From assembly GCF_012034175.1 (NCBI RefSeq), contig NZ_JAATEJ010000010.1, forward strand, positions 124,001-188,000: DNA of 64,000 bases. Reading direction: 5' to 3'. Below are positions 33,972-42,903 of this stretch, piece by piece. The first letter of the stretch is position 1; the number at the start of each line of letters is the position of its first letter. Made by a program: the position numbers and the translations under genes. The stretch is from Actinacidiphila epipremni (GTDB taxonomy: Bacteria > Actinomycetota > Actinomycetes > Streptomycetales > Streptomycetaceae). The notes under the pieces are model-generated. The model was not told the DNA's origin. It saw only the letters and a list, made by a program, of their open reading frames with translations, and ran no database searches.

Positions 33972-35245
33972 TGCGTAGCCCCTCCCCCCGCGCCGCGTCC
34001 CGCCCCGCCGCGAAGACTCCCGCCCGGCGCAGCCGCCTGCTCCCCCGTACGGCCGCCGCCGCCCTCGTCGCCGTCACCGCACTGCTCGCCGCGGCCTGCG
34101 GCGACTCCGGCGCCCGTTCCCTCGCCCCCTCCCGCGCCCAGGCGGCGGTCGCCGCGCAGGCGGCAGCGGCGGCTGCGGCGGCCAGGGCCCAGCAGCGGGC
34201 CGCCGCGGCCCACCCGGGCCTGCCCGGCATGCCCCCGCTGCTCGACCAGCACGACGTCTACGCCGCCGACCGCCCCGGCAACCTCTCCCCCGCCGTGCGC
34301 GGCATGCCCTCCCTGGTCTATGTGCCGAACACCGAGTCCGACACCGTCTCCGTCATCGACCCGAAGACGTACAAGGTCATCCGTACGATCCCGGTCGGCC
34401 GGCAGCCGCAGCACGTCGTGCCGTCGTGGGACCTCAAGACGCTGTGGGTCAACAACGACGTCGGCAACAGCCTGACCCCCATCGACCCGGCGACCGGCAA
34501 GGTCGGCAAGCCGGTGGACGTGCACGACCCGTACAACCTTTACTTCACGCCGAACGGCAAGTACGCGATCGTCATGGCCTCGCTCGACCGGCAGCTCGTC
34601 TTCCGCGACGCGCACACGATGGCGATCGCCAAGACCGTGCCGGTGAGCTGCTACGGGGTGAACCACGCGGACTTCTCACCCGACGGGCGCTACTTCATCG
34701 TCTCGTGCGAGTTCTCCGGCGAGCTGCTGAAGGTGGACACCGCCGCGATGAAGGTGGTCGCCCAGCAGAAGATCCCGTTCGAGGGCTCGATGCCGCAGGA
34801 CGTGAAGATCTCGCCGGACGGGCGGACGTGGTACATCGCGGACATGGTCGCGAACGGCGTCTGGACGATGAACGGCGACACCTTCTCCACGCCGAAGCTG
34901 ATCCCGACCGGCGCGGGCGCGCACGGGCTGTACGTCTCGCGCGACTCGCGCTACCTGTACATCTCCAACCGCGGCGAGGGCTCGGTCTCGCTGCTGGACT
35001 TCCGCACCGGCAAGCTCACCGCGAAGTGGCACATCGACGGCGGCGGCTCCCCCGACATGGGCGGCGTCTCCGCCGACGGCAAGGTGCTGTGGCTCACCGG
35101 CCGCTACAACGCCGAGGTCTACGCCCTCGACACCGCCACCGGCCGCACGCTCGCCAAGATCCCCGTCGGCTCCGGCCCGCACGGCCTCGCCGTCTACCCG
35201 CAGCCCGGCCGCTACTCCCTCGGCCACACCGGCATCTTCCGCTGA
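33971..35245 (+). CDS. YncE-like beta-propeller lipoprotein
   Basis: A 424-residue exported protein with a lipobox LLAAAC near residue 43, then an Ala/Gln-rich helical stretch (about residues 56-77). The body is a seven-bladed propeller of the 40-residue YVTN/YncE repeat type, with blade starts such as LVYVPNTESDTVSVIDPKTY, TLWVNNDVGNSLTPIDPATG, YLYISNRGEGSVSLLDFRTG and VLWLTGRYNAEVYALDTATG. Such proteins bind ligands or partners outside the cell. It is coupled to the deacetylase-like gene (TGATG overlap), so the pair probably acts together at the envelope. Confidence 0.85.
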   Translation: MRSPSPRAASRPAAKTPARRSRLLPRTAAAALVAVTALLAAACGDSGARSLAPSRAQAAVAAQAAAAAAAARAQQRAAAAHPGLPGMPPLLDQHDVYAADRPGNLSPAVRGMPSLVYVPNTESDTVSVIDPKTYKVIRTIPVGRQPQHVVPSWDLKTLWVNNDVGNSLTPIDPATGKVGKPVDVHDPYNLYFTPNGKYAIVMASLDRQLVFRDAHTMAIAKTVPVSCYGVNHADFSPDGRYFIVSCEFSGELLKVDTAAMKVVAQQKIPFEGSMPQDVKISPDGRTWYIADMVANGVWTMNGDTFSTPKLIPTGAGAHGLYVSRDSRYLYISNRGEGSVSLLDFRTGKLTAKWHIDGGGSPDMGGVSADGKVLWLTGRYNAEVYALDTATGRTLAKIPVGSGPHGLAVYPQPGRYSLGHTGIFR

Positions 35246-35269
35246 CGCCCCACGCCCACGCCCACGCCC

Positions 35270-35311
35270 GCACCCGCACCCGCACCCGCACCCGCACCCG
35301 CACCCGCACCC
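35270..35311 (+). repeat. Tandem hexamer repeat (GCACCC)7
   Basis: Seven exact GCACCC units lie just past the stop of the propeller gene, with related CACGCC units before (35250-35268) and one more after (35316-35330). It is a C-rich simple repeat in an intergenic stretch of about 200 bases with no other sign of a gene. Confidence 0.9.
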
Positions 35312-35446
35312 ATACTTACGCCCGCACCCGCGGGCATATCAGGGCATCATGGGAATATCCGACCCCCTTCCGCCCGCTTCAGCAGATCGCGCCCCCAGCG
35401 CCGTCACCCGCGGGGGGCGAGGGGCAGCGCGGAGGAGAGAGGACGT

Positions 35447-36553
35447 ATGCGGGTCGGGTGGAGGCGTCGGATGGCGGCGTGGAATCCCACCGGGAGCCTC
35501 GGCTACCGGTGGAACGTGGTCGCGGCGGTGGCCATCGCGCTCGTACCGATCGTCGACCACTTCGTGCCGCGCAATGTGCACCTCGCGCACGCCCTGGTCG
35601 TGCCCGTCGCGGTGACGGCCGTCTTCTTCGGGGCCCGGCGCACCGCCGTCATCGCCGGTCTGGCGATCGTCGCGCTGGTGGCCGCCGGCGCGGAGCGCAT
35701 GTCGCTCGGTACGGAGAGCGTCCTGGTCGAGCTGGGGTCGCTCGCCGCGCTGTCGGCGCTGCTCGTGCTGGTCAGCGGGCTGCTGGAGCGGCGCGGGCGG
35801 GAGCTGGCCGGGCTGCGGCATGTGTCGGAGGCGGTGCTGCCGCCGCTGCCGGGGCGGGTCGGGCCGGTCTCGCTCGCCTCGGTCTACCGGGCGGCGGACG
35901 CCGACACCCCGGTCGGCGGCGACCTCTACGCGGTGGCGCGCACCGCCGACGCCACCCGGGTGCTCATCGGGGACGTGCGCGGCAAGGGCCTGGCGTCGGT
36001 CGGCGACACCGAGACCGTGCTGGGCGCCTTCCGGGCCGCCGCGCACCGGCAGTCGCCGCTGCCGGAGCTGGTCGCGCTGCTGGAGGGCAGCGTCCGCTGG
36101 GGCTTGACCGGCCACGGCGGGGTGGCCGCGCCGCAGGACGCCGCCGAGCGGTTCGTCACCGCGGCGGTCGTGGAGATCCCGGACGGCGAGCCGACCCTGC
36201 GGGTGATCAGCTGCGGCCATCTGCCGCTGCTGCTCTTCCACGACGACTCGGTGACCTCGCTGAGCGCCGAGCACCCGGCGCCGCCGCTGGGCCTGGGCGC
36301 GCTGGCGGACGAGGGCTACACCGCGACGAGCTTCCCCTTCGCGCCGGGCGACCGGCTGCTGCTCTACACCGACGGCGTCACCGAGGCGCGGGACGGCAAG
36401 GGCGACTTCTTCCCGCTGCTGGAGCGCGCGGCCGACTGGGCCGGCCACGGGCCCGACCGGCTCGTCGAGGCCCTGACGGAGGAGCTGGAGATTTACGCGC
36501 CGGCCGGCCTGACCGACGACATGGCCGCGGTCGCCATCCGCCGCGAGGGGTGA
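35447..36553 (+). CDS. PP2C-type SpoIIE/RsbU-like serine phosphatase with membrane sensor domain
   Basis: A 368-residue protein. Four hydrophobic segments fill residues 20-115, followed by a SpoIIE-type phosphatase domain. Metal-binding Asp residues are seen in VGGDLYAV, IGDVRGKGLAS, YTDGVTEARD and LTDDMAAVAI. Such proteins dephosphorylate anti-sigma-factor antagonists. A possible local partner type is the ATP-binding protein at 46274, but it is distant. The start has GGAGAGAGG upstream. Confidence 0.9.
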   Translation: MRVGWRRRMAAWNPTGSLGYRWNVVAAVAIALVPIVDHFVPRNVHLAHALVVPVAVTAVFFGARRTAVIAGLAIVALVAAGAERMSLGTESVLVELGSLAALSALLVLVSGLLERRGRELAGLRHVSEAVLPPLPGRVGPVSLASVYRAADADTPVGGDLYAVARTADATRVLIGDVRGKGLASVGDTETVLGAFRAAAHRQSPLPELVALLEGSVRWGLTGHGGVAAPQDAAERFVTAAVVEIPDGEPTLRVISCGHLPLLLFHDDSVTSLSAEHPAPPLGLGALADEGYTATSFPFAPGDRLLLYTDGVTEARDGKGDFFPLLERAADWAGHGPDRLVEALTEELEIYAPAGLTDDMAAVAIRREG

Positions 36554-36695
36554 CCTACGCGGCCGGTGACGTTACGTGACTGGCACCCGCGCGCCCACCC
36601 TCCCCGTACCGCGATCCCTGGCCCGCAGGCTACTGACGGGTTATCGTGAATGGTCCGGGGTCCGCTCAACGGGCCCGTCAGGCAGGGGGAATGCC

Positions 36696-36896
36696 ATGGT
36701 TCTGATCCTTGCGGCGGCAGCCGTACTCGTCGTCGGCGTGATCGCCGGCATCGTCGTGCTGGCCCGGCGCGGCTCCGCCCGGGGCGATCTGCACGCCGAG
36801 GGCACGCACCGCGCGGTGCGCGAGTTCGAGCGCGCCTTCCACGACTCCCGCACGGTCCACAACGCCGCCGCGATGGGCGACGGCTACCACCGCTGA
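36696..36896 (+). CDS. Small membrane protein (66 aa)
   Basis: A 66-residue protein with one N-terminal membrane helix (MVLILAAAAVLVVGVIAGIVVLARR) and a charged cytoplasmic tail ending FERAFHDSRTVHNAAAMGDGYHR. A CAGGGGGA site precedes the ATG. No family is recognised. It lies between the phosphatase and the convergent serine hydrolase. Confidence 0.65.
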   Translation: MVLILAAAAVLVVGVIAGIVVLARRGSARGDLHAEGTHRAVREFERAFHDSRTVHNAAAMGDGYHR

Positions 36897-36905
36897 CGCG
36901 ACCCG

Positions 36906-38006
36906 CTACCCCGTACGCCGCAGCGCCCGCGCCAGGTGCGTGGCCGCGGCGGCGCGCGGGGCGCTGCCCTGGCGGTGGCGTACGGGGTGGACGGTGTTGG
37001 CCAGCAGCACCAGGAACGCACCCGACGCCGGGTCGAGGACCAGGCTCGTCCCCGTGAAGCCGGTGTGGCCGGCGGCGCCCCGGCCTGGGGCGGCCAGCTC
37101 GCCCATGAACCACGCCTGGTCGGTCTCGAAGCCCAGCTCGGGCCGCAGCGGCAGCGCGCCGGTGAGCAGGGCGTGGGCGAAGAGGGCCAGGTCCCAGGCG
37201 GTGGAGAAGAGCCCCGCGTGACCGGCGACGCCGCCCATCGCGTACGCGTTCTCGTCGTGGACGGTGCCGTGCACGAGCCCGCGGTCGAGCTTGCCCCACG
37301 GGCGCCGCTGGTCCTCGGTCGCGGCGATACGGGGCCGCCAGTCGGCCGGCGGCGCGAAACGCGTCGAGGTCATGCCGAGCGGCCCGGTGATGCCCTCGGC
37401 GACGAGCCGGTCCAGCGGGCGGCCGGTCACCCGCTCCAGCAGCGTCTGGGTGAGCAGCAGGTTCAGGTCGGAGTACGTGCGCTGCGCGCCGGGCGGGGTG
37501 AGCGGCTGCTCCGCGGCCAGCCGGGCGGTGCGCGCGGCGGCGTCCGGGAGGTCGTAGAGCGGCAGCTCGGGGCGCAGGCCCGAGGTGTGGGTGAGCAGGT
37601 GGCGCAGGGTGAGACCGGGCGCGACGAGGCCGGGGACGTACGCGGTCAGCTCGCGCTCGGGGTCCAGGACGCCGGCCTCGATCTGCTGGGCGGCGACCAC
37701 GGCGGTGAAGAGCTTGGTCAGGGAGGCCAGGTCGAAGACGGTGCCGGGGCGCATCGGCACCCGCTCCCCCGCCGGCAGCTCCACCCCGCGGCCGGTGTGC
37801 TCGTCGTACGAGCGGTAGCGCAGCGCCCAGCCCACGGCCTCGTGCAGCGCGACCACGTCCCCGCGCCCGGCCAGCACGACGGCCCCCGCGCACCACGGAT
37901 GCCCCGCCGCGGCGAGCTCGGCCCGCAGGCCCGGGACGATCCGCCCTACCTCGTCGGCGTCGAGGCCCGCCTCAGGGCAGGTACCTCTCGACAGCGGCGG
38001 CGCCAT
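36906..38006 (-). CDS. Serine hydrolase of the class C beta-lactamase / S12 type
   Basis: A 366-residue protein without signal peptide. The SxxK motif is SLTK (in DLASLTKLFTAVVA, Ser near residue 94), the YxN-like element is YSDLN near residue 175, and the HTG motif is HTGFTG near residue 310. The layout fits class C beta-lactamase, DD-peptidase or EstB-type esterases. The lack of export suggests a cytoplasmic esterase or transpeptidase-like enzyme. The ATG has GGAGG upstream and overlaps the end of the preceding small gene by 35 bases. Confidence 0.9.
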   Translation of the reverse strand: MAPPLSRGTCPEAGLDADEVGRIVPGLRAELAAAGHPWCAGAVVLAGRGDVVALHEAVGWALRYRSYDEHTGRGVELPAGERVPMRPGTVFDLASLTKLFTAVVAAQQIEAGVLDPERELTAYVPGLVAPGLTLRHLLTHTSGLRPELPLYDLPDAAARTARLAAEQPLTPPGAQRTYSDLNLLLTQTLLERVTGRPLDRLVAEGITGPLGMTSTRFAPPADWRPRIAATEDQRRPWGKLDRGLVHGTVHDENAYAMGGVAGHAGLFSTAWDLALFAHALLTGALPLRPELGFETDQAWFMGELAAPGRGAAGHTGFTGTSLVLDPASGAFLVLLANTVHPVRHRQGSAPRAAAATHLARALRRTG

Positions 38007-38166
38007 TTTCCTCCAGCTCTCTGCGGGCCTTCTCGATCCGCTCGGGTGTGCAGTCCGCTCCGGAGGCCATCACCAGGTCCTCCGGGTCCACCGGGGACTC
38101 CGCCCCCGTCCGCAGTGCGCTGTCGGCTGTCTTGAACGCCCAGGTGCGTTCGTCCGGATCGGACAT
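37972..38166 (-). CDS. Small hypothetical protein (64 aa)
   Basis: A 64-residue acidic protein, MSDPDERTWAFKTADSALRTG then a helix PERIEKARRELEENGAAAVERYLP. GGAGGAAGC directly before this ATG decides the start over an earlier ATG inside the ribosome site. It overlaps the serine hydrolase start. No function is known to me. Confidence 0.7.
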   Translation of the reverse strand: MSDPDERTWAFKTADSALRTGAESPVDPEDLVMASGADCTPERIEKARRELEENGAAAVERYLP

Positions 38167-38203
38167 CGCTTCCTCCATACGGGCTAGGTACGGGCGAGAA
38201 CGC

Positions 38204-39502
38204 CTATAGTCCCTCCACACTACGTCGGCGCGGCACGCAGAGCCCGACAAATGCCACGCACGCGATGAGTGTGCAGGTCACGATGGTGATCGCCATCGGC
38301 ACCGCGGTGCCGTCCCCGGCGATCCCGGCGAGCGGCGAGATCACCGCGCCGATCAGGAAGGACGACGTCCCGATGAGCGCGGAGGCCGCGCCGGCGTTGC
38401 GCTTGGTCCGCAGCAGCGCCTGCGTGTTGGTCGTGGGCAGCACCAGGCCCATCGAGGCCATCATCACGAACAGCGACCCGGCGATCTCGGGCAGCGAGGC
38501 CCGGCCGAATACGCCGGTGGTGAACAGCAGCAGCATCACCGCGGCGCCGGTGATGAGGACCAGGCCGACCGCGAGCACCCGGTCCAGGTCCACCCGGCCC
38601 ACCAGCATCTTGCCGTTGAGCTGGCCGATGCCGACGATGCCGATCGAGTTGAGCCCGAACAGCAGGCTGAAGGTCTGCGGCGAGGCGCCGTAGATGTCCT
38701 GCACGACGAACGACGACGCGGACACGTACGTGAACAGCGCGGCGAAGGCGAAGCTGCCGGCGACGACGTAGCCGCTGAAGACCCGGTCGGCCAGCAGCCC
38801 GCGGAAGGCGCCGAAGGTGCCGGCCAGCTCGCCGCAGTGGCGGTCCTCGGGCGGCAGCGTCTCGCCGAGGCTGCGCCACACCACGGCGGTGAGCAGGATG
38901 CCGATGGCGGTGCAGACGACGAAGACGCCGCGCCAGTCGGTCAGCCGCAGGATCTGGCCGCCGATGACGGGCGCGACGATCGGGGCGACACCGGAGATCA
39001 GCATCAGGGTGGAGAAGAAGCGGGCCATCTCCACGCCGTCGTAGAGGTCGCGGACGATCGCCCGGGAGATGACGATGCCGGCCGCGCCCGCGAGGCCCTG
39101 GACGAGCCGGAAGCCGACCAGCAGCGGGGCGGTCGGCGCGAACGCGCACACCGCGGTGGCGACGACGTAGACGACCATGCCGATCAGCAGCGGGCCGCGG
39201 CGGCCGAAGCGGTCGCTGAGCGGGCCGACGAGGAGCTGGCCGAGGGCCATGCCGGCCAGGCACGCGGTGAGGGTGAGCTGGACGGTGGAGGTGGTGCTGT
39301 GCAGGGCGTCGGTGACCTGGGGCAGCGCGGGCAGGTACATGTCCATGGACAGCGGCGGCAGCGCCGTCAGCCCGCCGAGGACCAGGGTGACCAGCAGGCC
39401 GACCCGGGCCTGGCGGGCCGCGCCCGGGGTGAGGGAGGAAGCGGGGGACTGGGGGGTGGGCGGGGCGGCAGATCTCGGCCCGGCGTCCTGCACGGTAGGC
39501 AC
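38204..39502 (-). CDS. Bcr/CflA-type multidrug efflux transporter (MFS)
   Basis: A 432-residue major-facilitator protein with 12 hydrophobic segments after a Pro/Ser-rich lead. Family signatures are PLSMDMYLPALPQV in segment 1, LLVGPLSDRFGRRGPLLIG (motif A) near residue 90, and SRAIVRDLYDG. These match the Bcr/CflA drug-efflux subfamily. No regulator is adjacent on the same strand. It is divergent from the oxidoreductase at 39580. Confidence 0.92.
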   Translation of the reverse strand: MPTVQDAGPRSAAPPTPQSPASSLTPGAARQARVGLLVTLVLGGLTALPPLSMDMYLPALPQVTDALHSTTSTVQLTLTACLAGMALGQLLVGPLSDRFGRRGPLLIGMVVYVVATAVCAFAPTAPLLVGFRLVQGLAGAAGIVISRAIVRDLYDGVEMARFFSTLMLISGVAPIVAPVIGGQILRLTDWRGVFVVCTAIGILLTAVVWRSLGETLPPEDRHCGELAGTFGAFRGLLADRVFSGYVVAGSFAFAALFTYVSASSFVVQDIYGASPQTFSLLFGLNSIGIVGIGQLNGKMLVGRVDLDRVLAVGLVLITGAAVMLLLFTTGVFGRASLPEIAGSLFVMMASMGLVLPTTNTQALLRTKRNAGAASALIGTSSFLIGAVISPLAGIAGDGTAVPMAITIVTCTLIACVAFVGLCVPRRRSVEGL

Positions 39503-39579
39503 TCTCTCTCGGAGGTCGTTGAATCGTTGCCTATTCTTTCAGTCGTCGGGGACGGCCGAGACCAGGTTTTGGGGCATCG

Positions 39580-40593
39580 ATGAGTGACGTGAACCGCACG
39601 ATCCGCTGGGGCGTGCTGGCGACCGGCGGCATAGCCGCGACCTTCACGGAGGCGCTGGCCACCGTGCCGGGCACCGAGGTGGTGGCGGTGGGCTCGCGCA
39701 GCCTGGACAGCGCCAAGGCGTTCGCCGGCCGGTACGGGATACCGCGCGCGTACGGCAGCTGGGCCGAGCTCGCGGCCGACGACGGCGTGGACGTCGTCTA
39801 CGTCGCGACCCCGCACTCGGCGCACCGGGAGGCCGCCGGGCTGTGCCTGGAGGCGGGGCGGGCGGTGCTGTGCGAGAAGGCGTTCACCCTCAACTCCCGT
39901 GAGGCGCACGAGTTGGTGGGCCTTGCCCGGGAGCGCGGGCTGTTCCTCATGGAGGCCATGTGGACGTACTGCAACCCGCTGGTCCGGCACCTGGTCGCGC
40001 TGGTCGCCGACGGCATCATCGGTGACATCCGCACGGTCTCCGCGGACTTCGGCTTCGCCGGCGACTTCGCGCCCACCCACCGCATGCGCGACCCCGGACA
40101 GGGCGGCGGCGCGCTGCTGGACCTCGGCGTCTACCCGGTCTCCTTCGCCCAACTGCTGCTGGGCGAGCCGGACAGCGTCGACGCGTGGGCGCATCTGACG
40201 CCCGAGCGCGTCGACGACACCACCGGGGTGCTGCTGGGCTGGAACAGCGGCGCGCTGGCCACCTTGACCTGCACCTTCGCCGCCGACACCGGCGCGCCGG
40301 CGGCGATCAGCGGCACGCGTGGCCGGATCGAGCTGCCCGAAGGCTTCTTCAACCCGGGGAAGTTCGTCGTCCACCGGCAGGGCGAGACCCCGCACACCGT
40401 GGAGTTCGCCGACGTCACCGACGACGGCCTGATCCGCGGCACGATGCGCTACGAGGCGATCGAGGTCAACCGCTGTTTGCGCGAGGGGCTTACGCAGTCG
40501 CCGCTGGTGCCGCTGGAGGGCTCGCTGTCGGTGATGCGCACGCTGGACGCGATCCGCGGGCGCATCGGCGTGCGCTACCCGGGCGTCGACTGA
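39580..40593 (+). CDS. Gfo/Idh/MocA-family oxidoreductase
   Basis: A 337-residue NAD(P)-dependent oxidoreductase. The Rossmann fold begins IRWGVLATGGIAATFTEAL, and the catalytic Lys motif is VLCEKAFTLNSREAHE near residue 92. A substrate-domain His/Asp set is seen in LLDLGVYPVSFAQLLLGEP. Substrates of the family are mostly sugars and inositols; this one cannot be assigned. No partner genes stand next to it. Confidence 0.9.
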   Translation: MSDVNRTIRWGVLATGGIAATFTEALATVPGTEVVAVGSRSLDSAKAFAGRYGIPRAYGSWAELAADDGVDVVYVATPHSAHREAAGLCLEAGRAVLCEKAFTLNSREAHELVGLARERGLFLMEAMWTYCNPLVRHLVALVADGIIGDIRTVSADFGFAGDFAPTHRMRDPGQGGGALLDLGVYPVSFAQLLLGEPDSVDAWAHLTPERVDDTTGVLLGWNSGALATLTCTFAADTGAPAAISGTRGRIELPEGFFNPGKFVVHRQGETPHTVEFADVTDDGLIRGTMRYEAIEVNRCLREGLTQSPLVPLEGSLSVMRTLDAIRGRIGVRYPGVD

Positions 40594-40659
40594 CGCCGCG
40601 GCCCGGGGAGTCGGCCCCTTCACCGCGCCGGCGGCCGGCTCCCGGGCCGGGCACGGCCG

Positions 40660-41877
40660 TCACCGCTCGTCCGGCGGCGGCGGTGCCTTCGGCGCCCACG
40701 GCGTGAAGGTCACCGGCAGCGAGGTGAGCGCGCGGTGGAAGGGCCCGGGGCGCCAGCGCAACTGCTCGGCGGGCACGGCCAGTTCCATGTCGCACAGCCG
40801 GCTGGTCAGCTCCTCGATCGCGGTGATCGCGATGAGCAGCGCCGGCTGCCGGGCCGGGCAGCTGTGCGGGCCCGCGCCCCACGCCAGGTGCGCGCTCTCG
40901 CTCGCGCCCCACGCGTCGGTCTCGCCGCCGGGCTGCGAGGAGCCGTTGGCGGCGGCGTAGGAGACCAGCACCAACTGGCCGGCGCGCAGGCCCACTCCGT
41001 GGAAGGTGGTGTCGTAGCGCACGTAGTAGCCGGTGGAGGTGGACTGCGGCGGGTTGCGCCACAGCACCTCGTTGATGGCCTCGTGCGCGGTCATGGCGCC
41101 GGCGTAGACCGAGCCGTCGTAGCGCGGGTCGGCGATCATGTGCTGGAGGGTGTTGGCGATCAGGTTGGTGGTGAAGTCGTGCCCGCCGCCGAAGGTGACA
41201 CCGATCTGCCGAATCGTTTCCGCGTCGTCCAGCCCGGCCGGGTGCTGGAGGAAGTACGAGGTCAGGTCGCGGCGCGGCCGGGCCCGCCGCTCGGCGACCA
41301 GGGCGCCGATGACCTCGCCCAGCTCCTCGTAGCCGGTCTGCGCGTCGGCCCCGGAGCCGGACAGCGCCGCCAGCCGCGCCACCAGGCGCTCGCCGTCCGC
41401 CTCGGGCACCCCGAACCACAGGTTGAACACCCGCAAGGGGATCTGCAGCGCGTAGTCGGCGACGAGGTCGGCGCGCCCGGTGCCGGCGAAGCGGCCGATG
41501 AGGCGGGCGGCGACGTCGGAGACCTGGGTCTGGAGCAGGTGTGGGCCGAGCAGCGCCAGGCTGTCGCCGATGACCCGGCGGTAGCGGGCGTGGGTGTCGC
41601 CGTCGGAGAAGGTCACGGCGGGCCGGTAGCCGAGCACCGAGCGCACCGGGCTGTCCTCGGGCACCGCGTCGGGCCAGGGCCGCGGGTCCTTGGAGAAGGT
41701 GTGGGTGTCGCGCAGCACGTCGAGCGCGGCCTCGTAGTCGGTGACCAGCACGGCCTCGACGCCGGGCGCGATCTCCACCCGGGTGAGCGGGCCGAGCCGG
41801 CGCAGCTCGCGGTAGCCGCGGGCGGGGTCGGCGGCGAAGTCCTCGCCGTACAGCGCGGGCAGGGTGCCGGCGGGCAT
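40660..41877 (-). CDS. cvnE: Conservon cytochrome P450 (CYP157-like, atypical K-helix)
   Basis: A 405-residue P450. The heme-ligand loop is LAWGAGPHSCPARQPALL (Cys near residue 350), with Trp for the usual Phe and Ala for the usual Gly after Cys. The I-helix is VTFGGGHDFTTN. The K-helix reads NEVLWRNPP, with Trp where the EXXR Arg should be. To my knowledge the Streptomyces CYP157 family, found in conservons, lacks EXXR in this way. The start overlaps the cvnD stop (TGATG), so it is the last gene of a five-gene conservon. Its substrate is unknown. Confidence 0.9.
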   Translation of the reverse strand: MPAGTLPALYGEDFAADPARGYRELRRLGPLTRVEIAPGVEAVLVTDYEAALDVLRDTHTFSKDPRPWPDAVPEDSPVRSVLGYRPAVTFSDGDTHARYRRVIGDSLALLGPHLLQTQVSDVAARLIGRFAGTGRADLVADYALQIPLRVFNLWFGVPEADGERLVARLAALSGSGADAQTGYEELGEVIGALVAERRARPRRDLTSYFLQHPAGLDDAETIRQIGVTFGGGHDFTTNLIANTLQHMIADPRYDGSVYAGAMTAHEAINEVLWRNPPQSTSTGYYVRYDTTFHGVGLRAGQLVLVSYAAANGSSQPGGETDAWGASESAHLAWGAGPHSCPARQPALLIAITAIEELTSRLCDMELAVPAEQLRWRPGPFHRALTSLPVTFTPWAPKAPPPPDER

Positions 41878-42512
41878 CAGTCGTCCTCCGGGAGGCGGGT
41901 CAGGACATGCTCGGCGAGGGCGATGAGGGTGCCGATGCTGTCCCGGCGGTTGCGGGCGTCGCACTGCACGAGCGGGGTCTGCGGGGCGAGGTCCAGGTGC
42001 TTGCGCAGCGTGTCGTCGCTGTGCGCGGGCGCGCCGGGGAAGCGGTTGACGGCCACCGCGTAGGGCAGGCCCTCCTCCTCGACCATGTCCATCACCGGGA
42101 AGGAGTCGGCCAGCCGCCGGGTGTCGGCCATCACCAGCGCGCCGAGCGCGCCGCGCGCGATGTCCTGCCACAGCGGGAAGAACCGCTCCTGGCCCGGGGT
42201 GCCGAACAGGTACAGCACCAGGTCGCCGGGCACGGTGAGCCGCCCGAAGTCGACCGCGACGGTGGTGGTGGCCTTCTCCGGCAGTCCCTTGAGGTCGTCG
42301 TGGCCGACGCTGGAGCGGGTCATCACCTCCTCGGTGTGCAGGGTGGGGATCTCCGACAGGGTGCGGATGAGGGTGGTCTTGCCGACGCCGAACGGGCCGG
42401 TGATGATCAGCTTCATCAGGGTCTGCCCGGTCGCGGGCAGATAGCGGACCTGGCCTGGCCGCGGTTCGGCGGCCGGGGCGGTCGCCGGTTCAGGGGAGGG
42501 CACGGAGTCCAA
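41877..42512 (-). CDS. cvnD: Conservon GTPase (CvnD)
   Basis: A 211-residue small GTP-binding protein of the MglA/Rab-like bacterial type. Walker A is GPFGVGKTTLI near residue 39, the G3 motif is FGTPGQERF, and VAVNRFPG stands at the NKxD site. A 30-residue Pro/Glu lead precedes the core. A TTG at 42512 is taken as start with GAGAGG upstream; GTG at 42503 is possible. It overlaps cvnC by 23 bases. In conservons it is thought to work with the kinase-like CvnA at the membrane. Confidence 0.93.
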   Translation of the reverse strand: MDSVPSPEPATAPAAEPRPGQVRYLPATGQTLMKLIITGPFGVGKTTLIRTLSEIPTLHTEEVMTRSSVGHDDLKGLPEKATTTVAVDFGRLTVPGDLVLYLFGTPGQERFFPLWQDIARGALGALVMADTRRLADSFPVMDMVEEEGLPYAVAVNRFPGAPAHSDDTLRKHLDLAPQTPLVQCDARNRRDSIGTLIALAEHVLTRLPEDD

Positions 42513-42903
42513 CGAGCAGCCTCTCGATGAGCGTTCGGTCGATCTCCTCGGCCTTGGGGACCGGGGACCGGGCGAGCAGGTGGCCGCCGCCGACCAGGTC
42601 GGCGGCCAGGAAGACGGTGGCGCTGACCGGCAGCCCGAGATGGGCCGCGCACTCCACGACGGTCAGTGCGCCCGGGCGCAGCAGCGTCCACAGCCTGCGG
42701 TGCTCGGGTCCGAAGTCCAGTTCCGGCGGCTGCTGGTCGGTGGCGACCAGCAGCGTCAGCCGGTCGAAGCCGGCCGTGCCGCGCGGGCGTTCCCGGCCAC
42801 CGGTGGCCAGGTAGGCCGGTATCAGGCGGCGCCCCCGTCCGCCCGGCGGCCCGCCCTTGGGGGCAGCCGCCGCTCCTGAAGTGCCGGGCCGGCCTGCTGT
42901 CAT
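42490..42903 (-). CDS. cvnC: Conservon DUF742 protein (CvnC)
   Basis: A 137-residue protein matching DUF742: a Gly/Pro-rich lead, RLIPAYLATGGRERP, then PEHRRLWTLLRPGALTVVE, an HTH-like AAHLGLPVSATVFLAADLVGGGHL and the C-terminal EIDRTLIERLLVGLRAL. The canonical RP..Y..TGGRT element reads IPAYLATGGRERP here. The start overlaps the cvnB stop in ATGA. Members are helper components of the conservon complex. Confidence 0.93.
   Translation of the reverse strand: MTAGRPGTSGAAAAPKGGPPGGRGRRLIPAYLATGGRERPRGTAGFDRLTLLVATDQQPPELDFGPEHRRLWTLLRPGALTVVECAAHLGLPVSATVFLAADLVGGGHLLARSPVPKAEEIDRTLIERLLVGLRALP

Noticed and set aside
35250-35330. Tandem repeats as a CRISPR array
   Set aside because: The units are six bases with no spacers and no cas genes.
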